Shown piece by piece: positions 31,471 through 42,850 of a stretch of 64,000 nucleotides of DNA; position 1 is the stretch's first letter, and the number at the start of each line of letters is the position of its first letter. The stretch lies in NCBI RefSeq assembly GCF_905475465.1, contig NC_062246.1, forward strand, positions 11,000,001 through 11,064,000, in the 5' to 3' direction. The translations under genes were made by a program, and so were the position numbers. Under the pieces are notes generated by a model. That model was given only the letters and a program-made list of their open reading frames with translations. It had not been told where the DNA came from and did not search any database. The DNA comes from Pieris napi (taxonomy: Eukaryota; Arthropoda; Insecta; Lepidoptera; Pieridae).

Positions 31471-32906
31471 GTTTGAGGTTAGTTATGTCATTTTTTATTT
31501 AGCTTTCACTAGGGATCTGTGTCAGTGGGTCGGTTGAAAGTGATCTTATGAACGGAGGCTGCGTTGCATTTTTTTAAAGTTTAAAGTTCAATATGAATAT
31601 GCATAATTTTTTTTTGGTAAACACAATTTCATATTGAATTATTTTTAAATTAGAATACGTATTTAATAATTATTTTAATTTACATATATTTTATTTTTTA
31701 TTTATTTAAAGTTATAAATATAATTAAATAGTATATCTTTATATTATTTACATTTTACCTAAATTTTACTTTGAGGGTAGTATAGTGTATATATTTCGTA
31801 GCATATGAATGCAGTTTAACCAGCGTATTATATCAACAACAACAAAATTGAGAATCATTATGTAATTATAATTAAAATAAACCTTGAATCAGTTTCCTGT
31901 GAAGGAGAAAACGCTAATCGCTTGTGAAATAATTATTATTCAATAAACGAGCTGTAGCACAAAAATAAATACCTTATGTCAGTAAGGAATAACAGCTCTG
32001 GCGAAAGAATGTCTATGACCGGTTTCGTTTCAGATATTATTGCGATTCCTTTACTATCACGATAGTAAACAATTGTTCTTAGGCGGAAAATGGGTATACG
32101 AAAATTAATTAGATTAGTTGGGATTATTAATATAATATAATATAGATATAATTAATAATATCATATAGTTTTCATACATTGCTGAAGAGATAAATCTTCA
32201 TTCCTATAATATGATTGGAAATTTATTTAAATATTTTTCTTTTAAAATTTAATAATATATATATATAAAACGAACTTTGTCTGATGAGGCCTAGTGGGCT
32301 TTTAGATAATTTAAATTTAATTTAGTTTTAACATATTAAACCAAAGACAAATTCATTATTAATTTTTTTTAACATAACAATTTAATTTGAAAAAATAAAA
32401 ATATTTTAGTAAAGAACCGCCTCAGCGAGATTGTGGTTTTGGGTTCGAGCCCCGTGAAACATTATTTCGGGTTTATTAGCCTTTTAACGGCAAAATATTT
32501 GATTCAGTGAAAAACCAGTTTGATTAAAAGACCTATTTTACTATCTTAAATTATTTTTTATATCTTCTAATTAGCATTTTAGTTATGTATTATTATAATC
32601 TAGGAAACAATAACATAGTTTCCATTCTAACTTATATTTAAACACACTTATTACTCGTATATACATAGTTGCTTGTGATTACATAGATTTCATTTATTAC
32701 ATATGACAATCAATATACATTGTACACAATATACCTTGATGAAATTGGTGTATGTTGTTGAGACTGGTTTAGATTAAGATGATATTTTTTATTGATTTAG
32801 AAGTTTGACATTTTTGTATTTAAGATGTCGATAGGACGTCTGTGGGGTCCGATAATTTAGTATATTAACACAAATGAGCCATCAAAACCAAAAAAAAATC
32901 AAATTT
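31471..32906. other. Very AT-rich sequence, nothing recognised
   Basis: If the block at 31310 is a promoter, this would be its first intron. No exon or repeat was identified. Confidence 0.35.
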
Positions 32907-33152
32907 GGACGGCTCATTGGTCTAGTGGTTAGTACTCCTGACTGCGAATCCATGGGTCCCGGGTTCGATCCCCGGCTGAGACAAACATCGATGTGATGAG
33001 CATTTCGTATTGTGCTTAGGTCTTGGATGTTTAAATATGTATTTATATCTATCTATCTATCTATAATAATATGTATGTATATCCGTTGCCTAGTACCCAT
33101 AACACAAGCTTCACCAGCTTAGCAGGTGGACTAGGTCAATTGGTGTGAATTG
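32907..33152 (+). mobile_element. SINE B, full length
   Basis: Head ctcattggtctagtggttag and gggttcgatccccggctgag, an internal tatc microsatellite (33046..33062) and the end aggtcaattggtgtgaattg. Confidence 0.92.
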
Positions 33153-33618
33153 TCCAATAATAAAAAATATTAAATTGGATCAGAAGTCAAAAACCTATAT
33201 CTCCGTTTTAAATAACAAATGAATGAATTATTTCTAATAAAATATATTTTTTCTTTATTTCGGACGCTAATTTTATAATAATTTATGTAAGCCGGGTTTA
33301 TACGTATATTTAATAAATAATAGATTTCGTTAAAATGGTGATAAATATGTCGAATCACCGCTCCACCTTAAAACAGCTCAAAAAAAAATTCTATCGTTAT
33401 TTACGACTCGTATGTCAAACCCAAGTAATATTAAAGAAGCATGGCTTTTTTCCTTAAAAAAATAAGTAAAACTGATAATATTACATCCATGATGTAAATG
33501 ATATTGTCCAGTTACCAGTGAGTAATATATATATATTACTAGTGGTACATTAGGTTACGTTAGGTTAAAGCCAAAAATTTAAGAATTACTCAAAGATTTT
33601 TTCTGAATGACTATCTAA
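33153..33618. other. AT-rich sequence, nothing recognised
   Basis: No coding signal. It contains gttaggttacgttaggtta, a common AT-rich motif and too short to be telomeric. Confidence 0.4.
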
Positions 33619-33944
33619 TCTTTATATATAAAATTCTCGTGTCGCGGTGTTTGTGGTTAAACTCCTCCGAAACGGCTCGACCGATTCTCATGAAATTTTG
33701 TGTGCATATTGGGTATGTCTGAAAATCGGACAACATCTATTTTTCATCCCCCTAAATGTTAAGGGTAGTCCAGTCCACGTCTAAATATATTTTTTTTTTG
33801 ATATTTTTTTCTGTTTTGATTTTTTTATGATACAGCATTAAAAAATACATACAACCCCTAATTTTCACCCCTCTACGATCAACCCCTATTTTTTATTATA
33901 AAATATGATATACATGGCAAAACGACGTTTGCCGGGTCATCTAG
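33619..33944 (+). mobile_element. Helitron-like element
   Basis: 326 bp: A|tctttatatataaaattctc ... gacgtttgccgggtcatctag|T. Interior nearly the same as 10082..10404, including cccctctacgatcaaccc. Confidence 0.85.
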
Positions 33945-34655
33945 TATATATATGTATATAATAATTTACTTAGATTTGTTGAACTAATCATAATATCGCT
34001 TTCTGTAAATTTCTGTTGATTTTATAAGTTGTTAAGTGCCTATCGGATGCCTAATTAAAAGTAATTACTAGCTAAAACTAACATTTGCAGTTTGAAGAGT
34101 AATATTTTTTGTAAATTTTATGTTCACCGTAATTCATACGTAATTCTTATGTATAGAATAGATTGTAACTTATACAATAGAAAATGTATATAATGTGGTA
34201 TACTTTAATCAATAATTAATATAACATGCGAGACGCGTGGTTAATAAGATATGCGACGCGAAGCCGGCCGTCAAATACAAAAATTCGGACCAATAACACT
34301 ATTATATAATAGCCAATTATGTATTATTTATTATATTACCGGTTTATTGACATTTCCCGCATATCGATTACATAAAATAAAAAATATGTTGCTAAGCTCA
34401 AACCTCGAAGACGGCTGGACAAATTAGAGTAATTTTTATTTTATCTATTCCTCGTCATCAAAAGTTTTTATGGAAAAATATTAAAAAGTTTAGTTTTAGC
34501 ATAGTACCTACTTAGGTTTTTAGTCCGGAAAAGCGAACAGTGTTTCTGGTAGCTTAACAAAACGTTGCACGTTGGTATATAGCTACTAAAAAGGTAGGCT
34601 AAGTAAAAAATTAAATAAAAAAATCATATTAAAGCTAGTCCAAAATACTCAAACT
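33945..34655. other. AT-rich sequence, nothing recognised
   Basis: 34390..34470 has a diverged Helitron-like block (cctcgaagacggctggacaa). Otherwise unassigned. Confidence 0.35.
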
Positions 34656-34925
34656 CAAAATAAGTTTATTCATAACCAAGTACACATAATATGAACGTCA
34701 ACAGAAAAGATGTTAAATTGATTCTAAATTTACATTTACTACCAGTTCGCAAGTCAAGGGCGTAGACCGGGCAGGAAGAACTGACAAGAATCACAGCCAC
34801 TCTATTTATTCGCCAAGTTTTGAGTCATACAAATCATTTCAACTGGAGCAAATGAATCCCAAGGATTAGGATCATTTAAATAATAGTCTATTTTATAAAA
34901 AGCTTTATTGATAAATTTACGTTTA
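34656..34925 (-). mobile_element. LINE F 3' end
   Basis: Antisense, nearly the same extent as 14583..14855: agttcgcaagtcaagggcgt, aagccactct-type block and tttataaaaagctttattga. Confidence 0.8.
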
Positions 34926-34937
34926 ATGTATAACATC

Positions 34938-34990
34938 CAGTACCGCTACAACCCTTGGTATGGGTCTCAGTTTGATTCTTAATAAGATTT
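34938..34990 (-). mobile_element. SINE A 3' end remnant
   Basis: cagtaccgctacaacccttg then tatgggtctcag matches the reversed SINE A terminus. Confidence 0.5.
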
Positions 34991-36097
34991 GTTGGTCTAA
35001 GGTATTCTGATAACTATAATTTCCTTCATACTAGCAACCTAATTATTAATTAAAAGTAGCGCTGATATTTACATATTTATTAGCATTTTTGGACTTTTAT
35101 AGTTATTAATCACTTCGCTTCGCATTGAAAGGAATGTTCACTCGCTAATGACCATGAAATGACATAATTGATAAAATAATAATGTTCAGACTCGCTCGAA
35201 CAGTGAAGGATTTTTTTTGAAACATTTTCTCTGCATTGAACATGCATCTAGATTCTAGCCTAACTTTAGACTAATAAGTAATTTAAAACTAACAAAATAA
35301 AAGAAAGGATATTTAACATAAGAAAGTCCAATAACACTACTTAAAGTCTCTATTAAGGGAGGACACTCTGTTCTTGTGTTCTATTCTTGTTGTGATATTT
35401 AGCACTAACACTTATTCACTAATTTAAATAGTTTTGCCCTTATCAATCTTCTTACTGGTGTCAATAAGTTGAATAGCGTCGAAGTTCACCTGATGGTGGA
35501 GTTGGACGGTGTTCGTGGCCTCCGGCAATCTTTTTGTTTATTCTGGCAATGTCCAGACGTCTACATTAAGGCCCAGGTGGAGGGAGTTATTGCGAATGTG
35601 TCACAGAGCATTCGGTAATGGATAATATCGTGAAGAAACTGGCATGCTTTAGAACTAAAAATCAAAGATGAAAAGAAGGCTGATAGAAAAAGAATTGTAA
35701 TTCGTGTTTAAGCAGTTTTAGTGCTACCTCTTCACAAGAGCGGGACAAGAGACAATTAAGTAAACAAAAACATTAAAACCTCTTTAAATAAACACGAGAC
35801 TTTTTATGAAAAATGTCATAAAACCCGATAATCGTAAACATGCATAATATGTTGTAATGTTATGAGCATGGCTTTGATGAATTTACAGCAATTTAAACTA
35901 TTGTTAACGTGGGAAAAGACAAATCGTTTTTGCCTTTGTAAATAGTGAAACAACTATTTAACTCATAATAAGCCTATAACCTTAACATCGTAAATAATAG
36001 TATTTACGACCGCTAACCGTTTCACAAACAAAAAAATAAGAAAAAACGGAAATATTTGTTTTTTGTGGCAGGTTTTACAAAACGGAAATATTTGTTT
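34991..36097. other. Mostly unassigned; decayed SINE at about 35555..35690
   Basis: gataatatcgtgaagaaact and ggcatgctttagaac near 35620 resemble the SINE A body. The rest shows no signal. Confidence 0.35.
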
Positions 36098-36468
36098 TTG
36101 AAGTTATACTTCTTTAGGCGCGTTATGAAAAATTGATAAGAGCGAAATTTTACGATGCGCGCGCACCGTGACACAAAATTAACAGAATGAAGTTGCCCAC
36201 GGAAGATGCTACGGCATTGGACATAATTTAAAAACAACATTTGAATAATAATAGAATTTATGTTACACTTAATGTAAGAGAATAATAATAAATATTTATA
36301 TATTTAATTCTTCAAATGTAAACTGAACTTTATTGACTATAGTGACTCCTTTTCCAGTCTTTGATTATTTAATTGTAATTAATTTTTTGCATGCAATCAA
36401 AAACTATTTTTAATAATGCCAAAGAAGTATAACTTTTTACGCGCGTACATAAGTACACGCACCTGGAA
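36098..36468. mobile_element. MITE group M, young copy
   Basis: Left gaagttatacttctttaggc and right gccaaagaagtataacttt, then cgcgcgtac. Interior block aacagaatgaagttgcccac. Nearly identical to 54136..54498, implying recent movement. Confidence 0.8.
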
Positions 36469-36661
36469 ATAGTTTTAACTTTATGCCAGTTTCATGTAAA
36501 AAGTAGGGAAACTACACTCGAGAAAAAATAAACAAAGACATCAACAGGAAGTAAAGGGATAAGTTAGTTAAAAAAAAATATAAACATATTAAATCTTAAT
36601 ATTATTATTGATTATGAAAGAAGAAATTATAATAGAATAAAGGATAATGCAAAAGGTAGGA

Positions 36662-36775
36662 GATTTTGGCCGGAAACGGAACATGTAGTAATTGTAAGGA
36701 ATTCAGAAAGCGCGGTCATATTAGGAACATGAAAAGAAAATTTGATCGAGGTCACCAATATCTTCTCCACAGTCA
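36662..36775 (-). mobile_element. LINE C-terminal CCHC remnant
   Basis: The minus strand reads CGEDIGDLDQIFFSCS then stop, YDRAF, like the CGE...D.HIFF.CP...RA end of I/R1-type LINE proteins with the His changed to Gln. The overlapping + strand frame of 64 codons (36666..36860) is its shadow. Confidence 0.55.
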
Positions 36776-36920
36776 GAAATATTACTATCAACAATACGAA
36801 GTCTTGCTAAATGATGAGGTGTACATACGAGTACATGTTCTAAACGCATTCTGGAAGTGATAGAAGTGACAAATTTAGAACTTTTAACTTCAAAAAATTA
36901 TTTTCTGGGTTGAATTAAAA

Positions 36921-37370
36921 TATTTGTTTAGTAAATTACATGTCTAAGTCGACCTCTTTTCAAATTTATTGAAAAAAAAATTACTACACAAAAATCTTTA
37001 GCTTGTTTGTAAGCATTTTTTATGACAAAGAGAATTAATGCGAAGAATTTGTTTCGTAAAAAGACATATCGAAGTTTACCTCTTTTTAAATTTATTAAAA
37101 AAAATTATTACACAAAAATATTTAGCATGTTTGAAAGCATTTTTTATAGCAAAGAGAATTACTGCGAAATATTTGTTTCGTAAAAAACATGTCAAAGTCC
37201 ACAGCTTTTCAAATTTATTGACAAAAAAAATATTATTACCCAGAAATATTTAGCATGTTTGTAAGCATTTTTTATACCAAAGAGAATTACTGCGAAAAAT
37301 TTGTTTAGTAAAAAGACATGTCGAAGTCGACCTCTTTTCAAATTTATTGAAAAAAAAATATTACACAAAG
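36921..37370. repeat. Tandem repeat, about 126-bp unit, 3.6 copies
   Basis: The block acatgtcgaagtcgacctct recurs at 36938, 37064, 37187 and 37316, so the units are about 126, 123 and 129 bp. Each holds tatttagcatgtttgtaagc and aaagagaattactgcgaa. An open frame (37038..37253) spans two units but shows no protein character. Confidence 0.9.
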
Positions 37371-37824
37371 GAAACTGGTTAAAAAAAGAAAAAGTTTGTA
37401 TGGCAAAGTTGTAAAAAGAATTACTGTATCATGTTAAAAAGTGTATTAATTCAGAAATGTTTTTATTGTGCGTTGTGATTATCTGCGTAATTTAAAAATT
37501 ATCATAACAAAGTGATGTTATCAAAAGTAAAATTTATTCTGCGGAAATATTTTAAATGTCACGTTTTTAATTTTTAAAAATAGCAAAATATACACTTCGT
37601 CTTGACATTTTTACGCGGGAAGTGTCATCATTTTTCCTTATAGAGTATAATGTAACGAGTTCCTGTTTTTTATCATAATTGATGATACTATCCATCAATG
37701 ATATAATTTGCAAAATTTAGATAAATGCCGAGATAAGACCCTCAGATGACAATTGACAAAATAACAATTCAGACTTGCTTTCAAAATCGAATAAACTTTG
37801 ACTTGACGGACGATACTCAAGAAA
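37371..37824. other. AT-rich sequence, nothing recognised
   Basis: No assignable signal. Confidence 0.4.
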
Positions 37825-38148
37825 TCTAATATATAAAATTCTCGTGTCACAATGTTCGTTCCCGTACTCCTCCGAAACAGCTCGACCGATTCTTATGATA
37901 TTTTTTATGCATATTCAGTAAGTCTGAAAATCGGCTACTATCTATCTTTCAAACCCCTTAGTCTTAAGGGGTGTCCCCCCCAAAAAAAATATTTTTGTTT
38001 TTATTTTTGCATGATACAGCATACAACCCCTACTATGATCGACCCTTATTTTTTATTATAGTATAGAGTTATTATTATTGAACTAAAAAAAAAATTCTAG
38101 AATTAATACGAGTATACATGGCAAAACAACACTTGCCGGGTTAGCTAG
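37825..38148 (+). mobile_element. Helitron-like element
   Basis: 324 bp, A|tctaatatataaaattctcg ... cttgccgggttagctag|T, with an internal c8 run near 37975. Confidence 0.82.
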
Positions 38149-38221
38149 TAATAAAATAAAAATAGCCTTTATTCAAGTACTTCATTAGAATACATTAAGT
38201 CCATGTTATGTTTAACATTAG

Positions 38222-38455
38222 TTCACGACCTCCGACGGAGTGAAGGCCTTCTCCAAATTCTTCCACTTGTCTCTCATCCTCGTAATTTTCCAATCCTTCC
38301 CCGCTATCACTTTTATTCCATCTTCCCAGGTTTCTGATGGGCGTCCGTTCTTTTCTTCCCACTGGGCCATTCCAAGTAAGGGTCTTTTTGACCATCTGTC
38401 ATCACAAACGCGGGCAATGTGACCGGCCCATTACCACTTTTCATCTTGTATTACG
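38222..38455 (-). pseudogene. LINE reverse-transcriptase tail
   Basis: The minus strand reads WAGHIARVCDDRWSKRPLLG, then MAQWEEKNGRPSETWEDGIK and VIAGKDWKITRMRDKWKNLE then KAFTPSEVVN and stop (38222). WAGHIAR..DDRW, GRP...W.D.IK and W..LE.AF are the conserved C-terminus of insect LINE reverse transcriptases. A fairly complete reading frame for the region. Confidence 0.88.
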
Positions 38456-38500
38456 ACGTCTGTACGACTAAAGAAATACTAAAGGTTAAAATGAACATTG

Positions 38501-38558
38501 TCAATCACTTACAAATATCTAATTTTTATAAAAACATTAGATATTTGTAAGTGTTTGA
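38501..38558. repeat. 23-bp hairpin, one mismatch
   Basis: Arms 38501..38523 and 38536..38558 (cacttacaaatatctaat and its complement) with a 12-nt AT-rich loop. Confidence 0.85.
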
Positions 38559-38751
38559 CGCGATGTGGTTAATATTAAATGAAAATATTATTAATTGATT
38601 AATATGCTACATTTACGTCATGCGTCATGCGATGACGTTTACTAATTTTATATTGACACTTGACATGTAAAATGTCCATTGATGACGTCAAGAAACGCAA
38701 TGACGTACCAACCTAAAATTTATTGTAGCTAAGTTGTAGCTGTAATCTATT

Positions 38752-38846
38752 TGCTCGAACGGTGAAGGAAAACGTGAGGAAACCGGTCGGAAAATGATTG
38801 TGAAATAGATTCAGACATCTGAGGCCCAGACCTAAATAGGTTGTAG
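38752..38846 (+). mobile_element. SINE A, 5'-truncated and deleted
   Basis: ctcgaacggtgaaggaaaac, gaggaaaccgg and ctgaggcccagacctaaata. The tRNA-like head and the middle are missing. Confidence 0.8.
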
Positions 38847-39236
38847 TTTATTTTTCTTAAAATGAAAAGCCCCATGTCCCAAGGTCAGGTATATTCAAAT
38901 GCTATTATAAATCTTTTTTATGAAACATTAAATTATATTACGTTGGTTTTTGAAGAACCCCGACTCTTATCTTAAACTTTATGATGTTAATTAAAAACTA
39001 GTCTACGGCTTAATTTTCGCAGAATAAGGAAAAAGCACGTTTTTAAGATGCCATTTTTATAAATGTTAAACAAAATTAGTAGAAGAATGGTATATAAAAT
39101 CTCATAACGAAATACTTAAAACAGCTTAACGGACAAATATGAAATTTTGGTAAAAGTAGACTATTGTTAAGAACGGATGATGCGGTGTTCCAGGGATGAT
39201 TTCATTAGGTCTAATGGTAATTCAGAAGCGAAAGAG
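38847..39236. other. Sequence with no recognised gene
   Basis: A decayed Helitron-like block may lie near 39085..39200 (taaaatctcataacgaaata). Otherwise unassigned. Confidence 0.35.
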
Positions 39237-39282
39237 TTTTTTTTATGGCACAGCAGGCAAACAAGCAGGTTACTTAAAGTTA
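39237..39282 (-). mobile_element. LINE C extreme 3' end
   Basis: tatggcacagcaggcaaaca and aggttacttaaagttaatgg match the reversed end of LINE C. Confidence 0.5.
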
Positions 39283-39694
39283 ATGGCCATTAGTGGGACA
39301 TATACAACGTGTAATTGAGTACTCTGAAAATCTTAAAGTACAAAACAATTCACACCAATTGACCTAGTCCCATGCTAAGCTGGTGAAGCTTGTGTTATGG
39401 GTACTAGGCAACGGATATACATACATATTATAGATAGATAGACATATAAATACATATTTAAACACCCAAGACCTAAGCACAACACCAAATGCTCATCACA
39501 TCGATGTTCGTCTCAGCCGGGAATCGAACCCGGGACCCATGGATTCGCAGTCAGGGGTACTAACCACTAGACCAATGAGTTGTCACTAAACTAAGTAAAG
39601 ACTATTTTTACTGCCTATCAGTAATATCCCCATCAAAAGAATTTCCACGGAAGAAGATTTGCCACGGGCCCCAGATCGTATAGTTACGCCATTG
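39283..39694. mobile_element. hAT-type MITE split by SINE B
   Basis: ggccattagtgggacatata.. (39283..39345) and gccacgggccccagatcgta..gttacgccattg (39661..39694) are two parts of the element at 8768..9082, separated by a SINE B. The left terminal repeat is missing. Confidence 0.8.
39346..39584 (-). mobile_element. SINE B, full length, nested
   Basis: Minus-strand copy from caattcacaccaattgacct to gaccaatgagt, with the B box gggattcgaacccggg. It sits inside an older hAT-type MITE. Confidence 0.9.
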
Positions 39695-40009
39695 CATTAG
39701 CTACCGAAGATTTTAGTTCCTGAACTAAGAACTACCTTTTCGTGTTGACTGGAAGAGCAGATGAAGACTCGGACAGCTAGTGATTTGTAAAACAAATGGA
39801 CGTCCAAACTTTCTGCAGACATTGCAGTTTCATTTCGTTCAAGTATTTTTTTAAATTCCAATTATGCAACAAACCTTCATATTATGTAGTGCACATCCGG
39901 TCGTAAATGAAAGTTTTATTCCAGCAATGACCGAACGTATGGTACAATTAATTTTTAGGGTAACGTAATAATATATTTTAATAGTGTAATATTTTATCAC
40001 TACAAATAA
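39695..40009. other. Sequence with no recognised gene
   Basis: No assignable signal. Confidence 0.4.
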
Positions 40010-40530
40010 CATAAAATTAAAATAAAATATGTTTATTATGGAATATAAGATACAGCCTTGCGATTCTGTAACTCACTTTTTGAACTCACACAGCCACAGC
40101 GGCGGTCGCGCTCAAATCAGTCGTAAAGCAGTCATTTTACAATTTGGCATTCTGATAAACAATAGAGATAGATTATCAGAATGTCAATACATAAAATGAC
40201 TGCTTCACGACTGCTTTGAGCGCGACCGCCGCTGCAAATACCGCTGTGTAAGTTCGAAAAGTGAGTTACAGAATCGCAGGGCTGGTATCACTAATTCCAC
40301 TTCATTAAATTTGAATCGGTAGACATGGCAGAAAGAAAAAGGCACGTAGAAAAAGCCGGCGTAGAAAGCTCTCGGTACTTTTCAAATAGCAAATCAACAT
40401 ACAAAATTACTATGGCAAACAACACTTATTTTAAAACAAATATCGCAAATTAATTAGAAGTAGTCTGTCTAGCACTAGTCCTAGGCCCTTTTATCAACTT
40501 GATAATCGTTAACTTTATAGTAAGCTTTAT
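40010..40530 (-). mobile_element. LINE G 3' part, interrupted
   Basis: Antisense to 42660..42850 over both flanks. At 40053..40284 it is broken by a long-hairpin MITE. It continues with gccggcgtagaaagctctcg and cactagtcctaggccctttt to about 40530. Confidence 0.75.
40053..40284. mobile_element. Long-hairpin MITE nested in LINE G
   Basis: 232 bp, with cagccttgcgattctgtaac at the left mirrored by gttacagaatcgcagggctg at the right, and a second mirrored block around gcggcggtcgcgctcaaa. Nearly the whole element folds back on itself. The uninterrupted host sequence (gatacaggtatcac on the minus strand) is at about 42793..42806. Half of another copy is at 24485..24552. Confidence 0.85.
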
Positions 40531-40744
40531 ATAAGAATTGACTATAATGGTGTATGACTCATAATGTATGTAACTTCTATGTAAAATTCCTTTTAAGACA
40601 AATTTGCGCGCCATTCTTTGTGGCAGAATATGCGAACTTTAGATTGTATTTTATACGCAGTTTAATTTTTCTTGAAATAACTTAAAACAACGTTAACTGA
40701 TTGGTACGATTAACTATGTACTTATTTCAAATGTCATGGTAAGA

Positions 40745-40862
40745 TTCAGAATGAAAACATCGCGCGAGGTATTACTCCCGTATGACAAAATCCAATACGA
40801 TTGTCAAAAAGTACTGGATTATGACATGGGGAAGTTTAAGTACGCGCTAAGTTTCTGAATAT
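40745..40862. mobile_element. Short MITE group I, second copy
   Basis: attcagaa..ttctgaat ends with gtacgcgctaag inside; similar layout to 13431..13538. Confidence 0.4.
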
Positions 40863-41032
40863 TACCCTTAACACTCTGAATATTTTCCTTACAGCAGTTG
40901 TCAATCAGAGACAAAATACCAACTGTCAATTACAACGTGGTGTGGTTACGGTAGCTTCCACTGCCTCAAAAGTTTTGACAATTACATTACCGATCTTTCT
41001 TCATCTTCAGATCCATGACAATAAAAAAAAAA

Positions 41033-41313
41033 CAATGGCGCTACAACCTCTTTAGGTCTGGGCCTCAGATTACTGAATCTGTTTCATGATCATTTGTCAA
41101 TCTAATAGGCAAGTAGGTGATCTATCTCCTGTGCCTGACACACGCCTTTTTGGGTCTAAAACATGTCGGATTCCTCACGATGTTTTCCTCCACCGTTCGA
41201 GTGATGTTAAATGCGCACATAGAATGAAAGTCCATTGGTGCACAGCCGGGGATCGAACTTACGACCTCAGGTATGAGAGTCGCACGCTGAAGCCACTAGG
41301 CCAACACTGCTCT
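41033..41313 (-). mobile_element. SINE A, full length with 12-bp target duplication
   Basis: The minus-strand copy is flanked by gatccatgacaa at 41010..41021 and 41314..41325. The tail next to the left duplication is a10 on the + strand, so the SINE's own 3' tail is T-rich. Head with ggggatcgaacttacgacct and gccactaggccaacactg. Confidence 0.94.
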
Positions 41314-41691
41314 GATCCATGACAAAATAAAATCAAGCTATACTTTTTATATATATCAAATGGCCGAAACAAAAACATAAGAAGTTGCATTGAAAATATC
41401 GCTTAAGTAACATAATATTATATAATTTTATTAATCACAAGTCGGCGAAAACAAGTGCATTTATATTTCGTTGCGCACCGTTTACTTTAATATTGTGTTC
41501 CGGTAATCTTAATAATATGCAGTTTTTTCCGTAATTCAGATATTGACAGAAAATAAGAAGGCTATATGTTCTCGAAAACGACCAATCACATTTTCTCGGT
41601 CATTCAATTTTGCCGACATTATATTTACATTCTGTGTTTATCGCTTTCATAAACGAGAATAATATAGCAATATATTTAGTAAGCAGTGTTG
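41314..41691. other. AT-rich sequence, nothing recognised
   Basis: No assignable signal. Confidence 0.4.
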
Positions 41692-41770
41692 GCGTAGTCG
41701 CTTCTGCGCACAACTCATCCCCGAGGTCGTAGGTTCGATCGCTGTGCACCAATGGACTTTCTATGTGCGT
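41692..41770 (+). mobile_element. SINE A head only
   Basis: gcagtgttggcgtagtcgct, ggtcgtaggttcgatcg and ccaatggactttctatgtgc; the body is absent. Confidence 0.75.
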
Positions 41771-42479
41771 ATCTATAAAAAAATACAGTTTAAAGTGTAC
41801 CAACGTATAGTATAATATAAGAAGTATTAACCGCATTAAAATATATATTAAACGTTACATTTACTTATTAAAATATAGATAATCAATTCTTTAAAATATC
41901 TGTCGATAATTTTACTTATTTTTACCTCTGACAGCTACATTGATCACTGTCAAAAGATTAATAAGTTCTTCATAAAAAAATAGATACAAAACCAGATTCA
42001 CATCTACGAGAATAAAATTAATTATATACCGTTCCAGCTTTGTAATAAAAACTAATAAAACGATTCATAAAAAGATATTAATGGAAATAATTAATATCAA
42101 AAATTGTATTGACAAAAAATCTATTAACTCCATTGAATTGTTTAATACGCCATCTCTGGGAAGAAGTATGCAACTAATTATATATTTAATTATTCATTAG
42201 ATCATCTAGAAACCTAAAAAATATGTTAATTAAAATCTCAAATCGTGTAAGTTATTTATACATCATAAATAAATATAAAAAGTAATATATTCATATAAGG
42301 TCATTAGGCTATATAATTGCTGTATAATTAAAAAAAACAGTTATCAGATAAGTTATACATTAAGAAGTTTTTATGTATTTATTTAAAACACATAATTTTT
42401 TTATAATATATACATTTATATCTTTCTTAAATTTGTTATCAAAAGCAGTATTTAATTGGAAACAATTAGCGTTACAAAC
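41771..42479. other. Very AT-rich sequence, nothing recognised
   Basis: No coding or repeat signal. Confidence 0.4.
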
Positions 42480-42595
42480 CTTTATGGGCCTTGGCCTCAC
42501 ATTCTGGTTCATTATTTTTATAGACAACTTTGTAAGCAGCCTTCTGCGCACGCGTCGATATTTAGGTCTAAGTCATGTCTCCTTTACAAGCAGCT
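42480..42595 (-). mobile_element. SINE A body remnant
   Basis: gggccttggcctcacattct and taggtctaagtcatgtctcc resemble the reversed SINE A with an internal deletion. Confidence 0.45.
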
Positions 42596-42659
42596 TTTAA
42601 TCCAAAATAACTCTGCCTTATAAGCTTAAATAATTAATTAACTATAAATAGTATTTGTT

Positions 42660-42850
42660 TCTAACAAGAGAGTGAAAGACCCACGAAAACCGAGAGTTTT
42701 TTACGCCGGCTTTTTCTCTCGGCCTACACCCTCTGTATTCTTTGCCGATGAGTAGGGATGTCTACCGATTCAAATTTAATGACGTGGAATAAGTGATACC
42801 TGTATCTTATATTCCTTAATAAACATATTTTATTTTTTATTAAATTTCGT
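42660..42850 (+). mobile_element. LINE G 3' end, sense, uninterrupted
   Basis: ttacgccggctttttctctc through aagtgatacctgtatcttat to ccttaataaacatattttat, ending like a LINE 3' UTR with a polyadenylation-type hexamer. It serves as the empty-site reference for 40053..40284. Confidence 0.7.

Noticed and set aside
33548..33570. gttaggtta motifs resembling the insect TTAGG telomere repeat
   Set aside because: Only a few imperfect units; not an array.
36666..36860. Open frame with CSNCKEFRKRGHI, like a zinc knuckle
   Set aside because: The opposite strand gives a better LINE CCHC reading (CGEDIGDLDQIFFSC), so this frame is its shadow.
37038..37253. 71-codon open frame across the tandem array
   Set aside because: It arises from repeat units of about 126 bp lacking stops in one frame, with frame-breaking length differences between units.
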